A DNA stretch of 39,547 bases, from positions 1 through 39,547 of the forward strand of contig JAFUES010000010.1 of NCBI GenBank assembly GCA_017470325.1, in the 5' to 3' direction. Each line of letters opens with the position of its first letter. Position 1 is the stretch's first letter. The notes under the pieces are model-generated. The model ran no database searches, was not told the DNA's origin, and saw nothing but the letters and a program-made list of their open reading frames with translations. Positions 1 to 6,223 of this stretch are shown one piece after another. The translations under genes were made by a program, and so were the position numbers. This DNA comes from Oscillospiraceae bacterium (GTDB lineage Bacteria > Bacillota_A > Clostridia > Oscillospirales > Oscillospiraceae).

Positions 1-39
1 GTCCCCCCGCGGTAACGATGATTTACTCGCATCCTTCCA

Positions 40-161
40 AGAGAACGACCTCATCCGTCACGGCGCTGCGCGCCGCGCCACCTTCCCCTGAATCGGCAGC
101 TTCGCTGCCTGGGGAAGGCTTTGGGGACCGTCGCCAACAGCGCGACAAATCAGTATTTGTC
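40..161. repeat. Intergenic element with nested inverted repeats
   Basis: Three inverted repeats are packed together. CGGCGC at 61-66 pairs with GCGCCG at 70-75. CCTTCCCC at 81-88 pairs with GGGGAAGG at 111-118 and encloses GGCAGC-TTC-GCTGCC at 95-109. GACAAAT at 144-150 pairs with ATTTGTC at 155-161 across a CAGT loop. No T-run follows the middle structure, so it is not a classical terminator for an upstream gene. The composition resembles the dispersed non-coding repeats common in gut Clostridia, but that is an impression and was not searched. The last inverted repeat lies 30 bases before the cbiK start and could also act as an operator or leader hairpin. Confidence 0.5.
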
Positions 162-191
162 CAACAAAAAGCTACCGAAAGAGGAATGATT

Positions 192-929
192 ATGAAAAAA
201 GCGATCATCGTCGTCAGCTTCGGCACCACCCATGCGGATGCCGAGGAAAGCTGTATTCGCCCGGTGGAGCGGGCGTTGGCTGCGGCCTTCCCGGACCGGG
301 AGATCCACAGGGCGTGGACCTCGCGGATCATCGCCCGCAGGCTGGCGGCCCGGGGAGAGACCGTGGAAAACGAAACAGAGGCGCTGGCGCGCCTGCGCGC
401 GGCGGGCTGCGAGGATATCACCTTCGTGCCGACGCACATGATCCGGGGCCAGGAATACGAGCGGGTGCTCGCCGTCGCGGACGGCCTGCCCGTATCCGCG
501 CCGCTGCTGGACACCGAGGCGGATTTGAAATGGATGGCCGGATTGCTGGACGGCATCGCCGCCGAGGAGGGCCGCACGCTGCTGGTGATGGGCCACGGCA
601 CCGACCATGTGGCCGACGAAACCTACGCCCGACTGAGGTCGGTTTTGACCGATCGGGTGAAGCTGGCCTGCGTGGAGGGGCGACACGCCCTGGACGGCAT
701 ACTGGATGCGCTGGAAGCCGTGCCCGGCAAGCGGCTCACGCTGATGCCGCTGATGCTGGTGGCCGGGGACCACGCCAGGAACGACCTGGCGGGCGACGCG
801 TCGGACTCCTGGAAGAGCATACTGCTGGCCAGGGGCTTCGATGTTCGCGCCCGCTTGACGGGCCTGGGCGCGCTGAAGAGCGTACAGCGTCGTTTTGTGG
901 AAAAGGCCGGGGAGGCAATGAAGGGCTGA
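192..929 (+). CDS. cbiK: Sirohydrochlorin cobaltochelatase (CbiK type)
   Basis: This enzyme inserts Co2+ into sirohydrochlorin in the early-cobalt (anaerobic) branch of cobalamin synthesis, in the cytoplasm. The 245-residue product matches the family's usual length of about 250-265. It opens with the typical VVSFGTTHADAEESC segment. The metal and tetrapyrrole ligands expected from the family are all present: His135 in GHG, Glu162 in CVEG, and His194 in LMLVAGDHARND. The ATG at 192 is preferred because AGAGG at 180-184 lies seven bases upstream; the ATG at 186 is too close, and the longer open frame back to position 18 runs through the non-coding repeat. No other cobalamin gene is visible, so the gene may be the end of an operon cut by the window or stand alone. 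Chelation of another metal such as iron or nickel cannot be excluded from sequence. Confidence 0.9.
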   Translation: MKKAIIVVSFGTTHADAEESCIRPVERALAAAFPDREIHRAWTSRIIARRLAARGETVENETEALARLRAAGCEDITFVPTHMIRGQEYERVLAVADGLPVSAPLLDTEADLKWMAGLLDGIAAEEGRTLLVMGHGTDHVADETYARLRSVLTDRVKLACVEGRHALDGILDALEAVPGKRLTLMPLMLVAGDHARNDLAGDASDSWKSILLARGFDVRARLTGLGALKSVQRRFVEKAGEAMKG

Positions 930-956
930 TAGCAACTATTATTCAGGAGGATGATT

Positions 957-2450
957 ATGAAACACATGTCACTCAAACGCCTTGCGGAGACAGTGATCAG
1001 CCGCAGAAAGGCGCTGAAGCTGTCCCAGGCGGCGCTTTCCCGGATGACGGACATCAACCGATCCATATTATCCCGGCTTGAAGCGCAGGATTACAGCCCT
1101 TCCGTGGACCAGCTGCTCGCGCTGTCCGAGACGCTGGGCTTTGACCCGTCGGATGTCATCGTGGACGAAACGGCCAGGGCTGTGGCGGTGGAACGCCAGC
1201 GGATCGCCGTGGCCGGGACGGGCTATGTGGGCCTGTCCCTGGCGGTGCTGCTCTCCCAGCACAACGACGTGACCGCCGTGGACATCCTGCCGGAGAAGGT
1301 GGAAAAGCTCAACGCCTGGAAAAGCCCGATCCAGGATGAATACATCGAGCGTTACCTGGCGGAGCATGAGGCCAGGGGGTTGAGCCTCGCCGCAACGACG
1401 GACGGGGTGGCGGCCTATGCCGACGCGGACTTCGTCGTCGTGGCCGCCCCCACCAACTACGATCCCAGAACCAACTTCTTCGATTGCTCTGCGGTGGAAG
1501 CCGTACTGACGCTTGTCAGGGACGCGACATCCGGCCGTGAGAACAAGCCCACCGTCGTGATCAAGTCGACGATCCCCGTGGGATATACCGCGGCGGTTCG
1601 CGACAAGCTGGGCATGGACAACATCATCTTCAGCCCGGAGTTCCTGCGGGAGTCCAAGGCACTCTACGACAACCTGTATCCCAGCCGGATCATCGTGGGC
1701 TCGGACGACGTAAACAGGCCCGCGGCGGAGCGCTTCGCGGCGCTGCTGCAGCAGGGCGCCATAAAGACCGATATACCGACGCTGTTCATGCACACCACGG
1801 AGGCAGAGGCCACCAAGCTGTTCGTGAACACCTACCTGGCGCTGCGCGTCAGCTTCTTCAACGAGCTGGACACCTATGCCGAGGTGAAGGGGCTGGAGAC
1901 CGCGCCGATCATCAAGGGCGTGTGTCTCGATCCCCGGGTGGGGGACTATTACAACAACCCCTCCTTCGGCTACGGCGGCTATTGCCTGCCGAAGGACACG
2001 AAGCAGCTGCTGGCCAATTACCGGGATGTGCCGGAGAACCTGATCCAGGCCATCGTCGAATCCAACCGAACCCGCAAGGACTTCATCGCCGACCGGGTGC
2101 TGGAGATCGCCGGGGCCTACGGCAACAGCGAACCCTGGTCGGCGGAGAGGGAGAACCACCAGAAGGCGCTGGTGGTCGGGATGTACCGGCTGACCATGAA
2201 GTCGAATTCCGACAACTTCCGCCAGTCCTCCATACAGGGCGTCATGAAGCGGATCAAGGCCAAGGGCGCTATCGTGGTGATCTACGAGCCGACCCTGGAG
2301 GACGGCAGCACCTTCTTTGGCTCCCTGGTGGTCAACGACATTGAGAAGTTCAAGCGGATGTGCGGCTGCATCGTCGCCAACCGCTACGATGCGGCGTTGG
2401 ACGACGTGAAGGAGAAGGTCTATACCCGCGACCTGTTCAGGAGGGATTAA
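957..2450 (+). CDS. ugd: UDP-glucose 6-dehydrogenase with N-terminal XRE helix-turn-helix domain
   Basis: The enzyme part oxidises UDP-glucose to UDP-glucuronate with two NAD+. Residues 3-66 look like a Cro/CI-type helix-turn-helix ([20 protein letters not shown], then a conserved [10 protein letters not shown]). From about residue 82 the protein follows the short E. coli Ugd type: Rossmann GTGYVG at 87-92, [31 protein letters not shown], and the catalytic Cys343 in [16 protein letters not shown]. It ends in KVYTRDLF, as in E. coli Ugd. All key residues are kept, so it should be active. The ATG at 957 is chosen because AGGAGG at 945-950 is six bases upstream; the in-frame ATG at 951 directly touches that site. 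It heads a tight operon with the next two genes. The domain fusion could tie enzyme level or NAD/UDP-sugar state to DNA binding; that role is inference. Confidence 0.93.
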   Translation: MKHMSLKRLAETVISRRKALKLSQAALSRMTDINRSILSRLEAQDYSPSVDQLLALSETLGFDPSDVIVDETARAVAVERQRIAVAGTGYVGLSLAVLLSQHNDVTAVDILPEKVEKLNAWKSPIQDEYIERYLAEHEARGLSLAATTDGVAAYADADFVVVAAPTNYDPRTNFFDCSAVEAVLTLVRDATSGRENKPTVVIKSTIPVGYTAAVRDKLGMDNIIFSPEFLRESKALYDNLYPSRIIVGSDDVNRPAAERFAALLQQGAIKTDIPTLFMHTTEAEATKLFVNTYLALRVSFFNELDTYAEVKGLETAPIIKGVCLDPRVGDYYNNPSFGYGGYCLPKDTKQLLANYRDVPENLIQAIVESNRTRKDFIADRVLEIAGAYGNSEPWSAERENHQKALVVGMYRLTMKSNSDNFRQSSIQGVMKRIKAKGAIVVIYEPTLEDGSTFFGSLVVNDIEKFKRMCGCIVANRYDAALDDVKEKVYTRDLFRRD

Positions 2451-2453
2451 TGC

Positions 2454-3626
2454 ATGCGCTGTGAAGAAGTTTTCCGTGAGATTTACAACCGAGATCCGGA
2501 TGGCGTCGCCTTTTGCCCCTATCGCATTTCCCCGCTGGGGGCGCACATCGATCACCAGTACGGCAAGATCAACGGGCTGGCCCTGGACAAGGGCATCCAC
2601 ATCGCCTTTTCGCCCAAGCGCAACGGCGTGGTGGAGCTGAAGAGCCTGAACTTTCCCAAGCGGGCGCAGTTCCACGTCAACGGCATTCCCGAGCAGAAGG
2701 TTGGAGACTGGGCGGATCATATGCGCGGGGCGGCGAAAATGCTGGGGGAGAAGTATCCGCTGCGCACAGGCCTGTCCGCGGTGATCGAGGGCACGCTGCC
2801 GGTAGGCGGCCTGAGTTCCTCGGCGGCGGTCATCATCGCCTTCCTGACCGCGCTGGCGCAGGTCAACGGCATCGCCCTCGGGGAGTGGGAGACCATCATG
2901 ATGGCCAAGGCCGCCGAGAACCGCTATGTGGGCGTCAACTGCGGCAAGCTGGACCAGAGCTGCGAGGTGCTGTGCCGTAAGGATCAGTTGCTGTACATGG
3001 ATTGCCGGGACGACAGCTATGAGCTGATCCCGATGAATCCCGCCATGAAGCCCTTCAGGATCGCGGTGCTGTTCAGCGGCTTGGAGCGCTCGCTTGCCAC
3101 CAGCGCCTACAACCTTCGCCAGGACGAGTGCAAGGCCGCGGCCTACAGCCTGCTCGCCTGGGCTGGCATGGAATACGGCAAGTTTGGGGATACCCGGCTG
3201 AGGGACGTGCCGGTGGAGGTGTTCGAGGCCTACAAGGATCGCCTGCCGGGCAGCTTCCTCAAGCGGGCGACCCACTATTTCACCGAGATCGCCCGGGCCG
3301 AGGCCGGCGCGGAGGCCTGGCGCAGGGGCGACCTGGACGCCTATGGCCAGCTGGTCTTCGAAAGCGGCAGGAGCAGCGTGGAGAACTACGAGTGCGGTTG
3401 CCCGGAGCTGATCACGATGTACGACATCATGACCGCCACCGACGGCATCTACGGCGGGCGCTTCTCCGGGGCGGGCTTCAAGGGCTGCTGCATGGCGCTG
3501 ATCGACCCGGACAAGGCAGAGGATGTCCAGCAAACCGTGACGGAAAAGTACCTGAGGGCGTACCCCCACCTGGAGGGAAAGTACAGCTTCCATCTCTGCG
3601 ACAGCGCGGACGGGGTGCAGCTATGA
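2454..3626 (+). CDS. GHMP-family sugar kinase, galacturonokinase-like
   Basis: This 390-residue GHMP kinase phosphorylates a sugar at C1. The substrate-recognition motif reads PYRISPLGAHIDHQYG at 22-37 where galactokinases have GRxNxIGEHTDY. The ATP-binding motif is PVGGLSSSAA at 116-125, and motif 3 is GRFSGAGFKGCC near 335-346. Together with YMDC, AVLFSGLERSL and SSVENYECG, the pattern is, from memory, closer to plant galacturonokinase (GalA to GalA-1-phosphate) than to galactokinase. AGGAGG at 2439-2444 lies nine bases before the start, and only three bases separate it from ugd. Its stop overlaps the start of the next gene (ATGA), implying translational coupling with a nucleotidyltransferase. 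The pair would convert a free uronic acid to its UDP form. Glucuronate, galactose or arabinose remain possible substrates. Confidence 0.75.
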   Translation: MRCEEVFREIYNRDPDGVAFCPYRISPLGAHIDHQYGKINGLALDKGIHIAFSPKRNGVVELKSLNFPKRAQFHVNGIPEQKVGDWADHMRGAAKMLGEKYPLRTGLSAVIEGTLPVGGLSSSAAVIIAFLTALAQVNGIALGEWETIMMAKAAENRYVGVNCGKLDQSCEVLCRKDQLLYMDCRDDSYELIPMNPAMKPFRIAVLFSGLERSLATSAYNLRQDECKAAAYSLLAWAGMEYGKFGDTRLRDVPVEVFEAYKDRLPGSFLKRATHYFTEIARAEAGAEAWRRGDLDAYGQLVFESGRSSVENYECGCPELITMYDIMTATDGIYGGRFSGAGFKGCCMALIDPDKAEDVQQTVTEKYLRAYPHLEGKYSFHLCDSADGVQL

Positions 3627-4360
3627 AGACGGTCATACTCGCTGCGGGCTATGCGACCCGCCTGTATCCTCTGACGGAGAATTTTCCCAAGCCGCTTTTG
3701 AAGGTGGGCCAGAAGGCCATACTGGACTGGCTCATCGACGACATCCACACCTCCGGACTGGTGGACGAGTATGTGGTCGTCAGCAACCATAAGTTCGCCG
3801 GACATTTTCTGGAATGGGCGGAAGGGAGCGACAAGCCCATCACCGTCGTGGACGACGGCACGTCCACCAACGAAACCCGGTTGGGCGCAGTGAAGGACAT
3901 CCAGTTCGCCGCTGAAGCCCAGGGCCTGCGCGACGACGCGCTGGTCATCGCCGGCGATAATGTGCTGGACTTCAGCCTGGTGCCGTTTATCCGCTTCGGC
4001 ATTGAGAACAATTGCTCCTGCATCATGTGCTACGAGGAGAACGATCTGGCGAAGCAGCAGCGCACGGCCATCATTTCGGTGGACGGGGAAAACAGGATCA
4101 CCGCCTACGAGGAGAAGCCCAAGGCGCCCAAGAGCAACCTCGCGGTGCCCCCCTTTTATTTCTATAAGGCGCAGGACCTACAGCGGATCCCGGAAGCCCT
4201 GGCGGCGGGCTGCGGCTATGACGCGCCGGGGAGTTTCGCTGCGTGGCTGTCCACGCAGACGCCGATGAAGGCCTGGCCCATGCCCGGAAGCCGCTATGAT
4301 ATCGGCAATCTTGAAAGCTATGAGAAGATTCAAATAAGCTATAGGGGTGTGAAAGCCTAA
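3623..4360 (+). CDS. Sugar-phosphate nucleotidyltransferase
   Basis: A 245-residue NTP_transferase-fold enzyme that joins a sugar-1-phosphate to an NTP, releasing pyrophosphate. The nucleotide loop is AAGYATRLYPLT at 7-18, followed by NFPKPLL with the conserved Lys23. Asp112 in AGDN is the expected Mg2+ ligand. EEKPKAPKS and RYDIGNLESYE (224 onward) are the usual sugar-phosphate and closing motifs. The start overlaps the kinase stop by four bases, so it should be translated by coupling. Genomic context makes UTP:uronic-acid-1-phosphate uridylyltransferase the best guess, but glucose-1-phosphate thymidylyl- or uridylyltransferase activity cannot be ruled out from sequence alone. It is the last gene of the first transcription unit; a new promoter begins 20 bases after its stop. 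Confidence 0.85.
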   Translation: MKTVILAAGYATRLYPLTENFPKPLLKVGQKAILDWLIDDIHTSGLVDEYVVVSNHKFAGHFLEWAEGSDKPITVVDDGTSTNETRLGAVKDIQFAAEAQGLRDDALVIAGDNVLDFSLVPFIRFGIENNCSCIMCYEENDLAKQQRTAIISVDGENRITAYEEKPKAPKSNLAVPPFYFYKAQDLQRIPEALAAGCGYDAPGSFAAWLSTQTPMKAWPMPGSRYDIGNLESYEKIQISYRGVKA

Positions 4361-4380
4361 ATTTCGTCTCAGCAGCACAG

Positions 4381-4409
4381 TAGACATCGCGCTTCGTTTG
4401 TGGTATGAT
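4381..4409 (+). promoter_or_regulatory. Sigma-A-type promoter with extended -10
   Basis: The -35 box TAGACA (4381-4386) matches five of six consensus positions. A 17-base spacer leads to the -10 box TATGAT (4404-4409), which has an upstream TG in TGGTATGAT (extended -10). It lies 36 bases before the start of the membrane protein gene, so the last two genes of the sugar cluster can be transcribed separately from the ugd operon. Confidence 0.7.
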
Positions 4410-4445
4410 AGCGTTGAGGAAAACCCATTATGGAGAAGAATTGTT

Positions 4446-5366
4446 ATGATGGAGAACATTAAGAAGCGCTTGCGCTCCGATCTGTGGATCGTGCTGCTGG
4501 ATATCATCGCCGTCAACGGGGCCTATCTGCTGGCCCTGCTGATTCGATTCTACGTGCACTTCAGGTTCACGTCGGGTATCGGTGATTTCAGGGAGTACTA
4601 CCTGCAATTTACGCCGTACTATACCGTGCTCTGCCTGATCGTGTTCTATGCCTGCGGGCTGTACAACGGCATGTGGCGCTACGCGGGGCTGGACGATATG
4701 AACCGGATCATAGTGGCCAACGCGATCACCGCCGCGATTCACGTGTTCGGTACGAAGTGGTTTGTGCACAGCATGCCGACCAGCTATTATCTCATCGGCG
4801 CCTTCCTGCAGTTTCTGATGACCGCCATGATCCGCTTCGCGTATCGTTTTTTGCACATGCACCGGCAGCGGGGCGAAAAGATTCGATCGTGGACGATTCC
4901 GGCCATGGTGGTGGGGTCCGGGGATACCGGAAAGGAATTCATACGCTATTTGGAGGACAATTCCCCGTTCCAGGTGGTGGTGATCGTCGGCGAGCACAGC
5001 GGAAAGACGATGGACGGCATTCCGATCGTCGATTACGGCTCCATCCCGGCGCAAATCCAGTACCAGGGCATCAGCATCGTGTTCATTGCCGACGAGAGCC
5101 TCAGCCCGGAAAAGCGTGAAGAAATCCGCCAGTCGGCGAAGGGTGTACCCGTCAGGGATTACCTCGAATATCTCAGCGACCTGCCCGGCAAAATGCCGCT
5201 GAGTGCGCTGCTGGGCCTTGTGGAAGGGCCAGTGACGGTGACGGTGGACGGCGCCGACCGCGAGTTTTCCAACCTTCAGGAGTGTGTGGCCGTGCTCTCT
5301 GACCGGTACGAGGTCAAGTGTATGCGCGGCGCGAAGATCGAGGTCGGGCCGATCAAGGCGGCGTGA
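4446..5366 (+). CDS. PglF/CapD-like membrane protein lacking the catalytic dehydratase domain
   Basis: 306 residues. Four membrane segments are visible at about 13-37, 58-76, 88-107 and 112-135, followed by a Rossmann-like nucleotide-binding domain starting with VVGSGDTGKEF at 156-165. This is the layout of the N-terminal half of membrane UDP-sugar 4,6-dehydratases (PglF, WbpM, CapD; CoA_binding_3-like domain). Those enzymes continue with a second Rossmann fold of about 300 residues carrying the active site, which is absent here. The protein instead ends in a short strand-rich tail (GPVTVTVDGADREF). The stop is clean and the next gene begins 13 bases later, so it may be a true stand-alone form: a sensor, scaffold or regulator of surface sugar synthesis rather than an enzyme. 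The ATG at 4446 has GGAGAAGAA upstream; ATG 4449 is an alternative. Confidence 0.7.
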   Translation: MMENIKKRLRSDLWIVLLDIIAVNGAYLLALLIRFYVHFRFTSGIGDFREYYLQFTPYYTVLCLIVFYACGLYNGMWRYAGLDDMNRIIVANAITAAIHVFGTKWFVHSMPTSYYLIGAFLQFLMTAMIRFAYRFLHMHRQRGEKIRSWTIPAMVVGSGDTGKEFIRYLEDNSPFQVVVIVGEHSGKTMDGIPIVDYGSIPAQIQYQGISIVFIADESLSPEKREEIRQSAKGVPVRDYLEYLSDLPGKMPLSALLGLVEGPVTVTVDGADREFSNLQECVAVLSDRYEVKCMRGAKIEVGPIKAA

Positions 5367-5379
5367 GCCGGGGGTGCCT

Positions 5380-5862
5380 ATGAAAAGGCTGCTGATCATC
5401 GGCGCGGGCGGCCACGGACAGGTGCTGGCCGAGGTCGCCATGGCCTGCGGCTATGACCGGGTGGACTTCCTGGACGACTGCAATCCCTGCGCCGTCGGCA
5501 CGACGGACCGCGCCGAGGCGCTGGCGGGCCGCTATGACGGCGTGATCGTCAGCATCGGCAACAATGACCTGCGCCGGGCGTTTATCCAGCGCCTGCAGGC
5601 GGTCCACGCCCCCATCGCGACCCTCGTTCACCCGAGGGCCTTCGTCGCGCCATCCGCGAGCCTGGGCGAGGGAAGCGTCGTCCTGCCCGGGGCCGTGGTC
5701 AACACCCGTGCGCGTGTGGGGAAGGGCTGCATACTGTCCATAGGCGCGCTGGTCGACCACGACGCCAGGATCGACGATTTCAGCCACATCAATGCGGGCG
5801 CCATCGTCGCCGCAGGGAAAAGGGCAGGCGGAAAGATCGACCCCGGCGGGGTCGTCGGATGA
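5380..5862 (+). CDS. PglD-like sugar O/N-acetyltransferase, C-terminally short
   Basis: The 160-residue protein begins with the PglD N-terminal UDP-binding motif LLIIGAGGHGQVLAEVA (4-20) and continues into left-handed beta-helix hexads (ASLGEGSVVLPGAVVNTRARVGKGC). His127 in LVDHDARI corresponds to the catalytic base of PglD, which transfers acetyl from acetyl-CoA to UDP-4-amino sugars in bacillosamine-type pathways. Family members usually run about 195-215 residues. This one stops two or more helical coils early, right after HINAGAIV, and the DNA beyond the stop is a terminator, not a frameshifted remainder. It may therefore be a decayed gene, or a short acyltransferase still able to trimerise. 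It follows the membrane protein by 13 bases with only a weak G-rich ribosome site, and shares its promoter. Confidence 0.7.
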   Translation: MKRLLIIGAGGHGQVLAEVAMACGYDRVDFLDDCNPCAVGTTDRAEALAGRYDGVIVSIGNNDLRRAFIQRLQAVHAPIATLVHPRAFVAPSASLGEGSVVLPGAVVNTRARVGKGCILSIGALVDHDARIDDFSHINAGAIVAAGKRAGGKIDPGGVVG

Positions 5863-5876
5863 GCGCTTTTGAGTGT

Positions 5877-5919
5877 AATCGGCGTTCAAATGATTGAGAT
5901 CATTTGGACGCCGATTTTT
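5877..5919 (+). terminator. Rho-independent terminator after the sugar cluster
   Basis: An 18-base arm at 5877-5894 (beginning AATCGGCG) pairs with 5899-5916 (ending CGCCGATT) with a single G-U pair and a four-base loop. The T-run TTTTT starts in the second arm and ends at 5918. This cleanly separates the nucleotide-sugar genes from the giant adhesin gene. Confidence 0.92.
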
Positions 5920-5997
5920 CTGTTCCTCTCCCTGTTATTTCAAAGGGTTTCATTGTAAAAAAACTTGGGCAAACTGTGAATTTTGGGGCCTGGGATA

Positions 5998-6027
5998 TGG
6001 ACTTTATACCCTTTTCCATGATATAAT
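5998..6027 (+). promoter_or_regulatory. Candidate promoter of the giant adhesin gene
   Basis: A perfect -10 hexamer TATAAT lies at 6022-6027. The best -35 candidate is TGGACT at 5998-6003 (four of six positions) with an 18-base spacer. The surrounding DNA is markedly AT-rich compared with the genes on both sides, as expected for a promoter. It predicts a 5' leader of roughly 190 bases before the ATG at 6224. Other AT-rich hexamers such as those around 6051-6058 could also serve. Confidence 0.5.
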
Positions 6028-6029
6028 AT

Positions 6030-6223
6030 ATGTGGGTTGGTAGAATCGACTATATATAGATGGATTTTGCCACATCCACAATGATTTTCAACCGATATGG
6101 CCGGAATGCATATTCCGCGGAATCGGTTGGAGGAACGGAATAATGGGTTTCCGTCTGCAGATAAAATAATGCAGGCGGAGTTTGCCATATAAAAATGGCT
6201 TCTGCTTTTTGGAGGTAGACCAG
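6030..6223 (+). promoter_or_regulatory. Structured 5' leader with three successive hairpins
   Basis: Three inverted repeats occur in the leader. (a) CAACCGAT at 6089-6096 pairs with ATCGGTTG at 6122-6129 and encloses CGGAAT-GCAT-ATTCCG at 6102-6117. (b) TCCGTCTGCA at 6150-6159 pairs with TGCAGGCGGA at 6170-6179 (ten pairs, one G-U). (c) GCCAT at 6184-6188 pairs with ATGGC at 6195-6199, followed by TTCTGCTTTTT. The last looks like a weak intrinsic terminator ending just before the ribosome site GGAGG (6211-6215). The arrangement suggests transcription attenuation or control of translation of the giant protein. No known riboswitch consensus was recognised; the rest of 5921-6223 holds no gene. 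Confidence 0.5.

Noticed and set aside
1068..3593. Minus-strand open frame of 841 codons opposite ugd and the kinase gene
   Set aside because: Both plus-strand genes have full catalytic motifs; the reverse product has no family match and spans two genes.
3128..3622. N-terminal extension of the nucleotidyltransferase
   Set aside because: The open frame continues upstream only as an out-of-frame shadow of the kinase gene. The family start MKTVILAAGYATR coincides with the ATGA overlap at 3623.
6030..6223. Cyclic-di-GMP riboswitch upstream of an adhesin
   Set aside because: The idea fits the biology of pili and adhesins, but I could not find the conserved GEMM core sequences; only generic hairpins are visible.
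6182..6223. Earlier ATG for the giant protein
   Set aside because: It lies within the leader hairpins, has no ribosome site, and would put unrelated residues before the export signal; the ATG at 6224 has GGAGG eight bases upstream.
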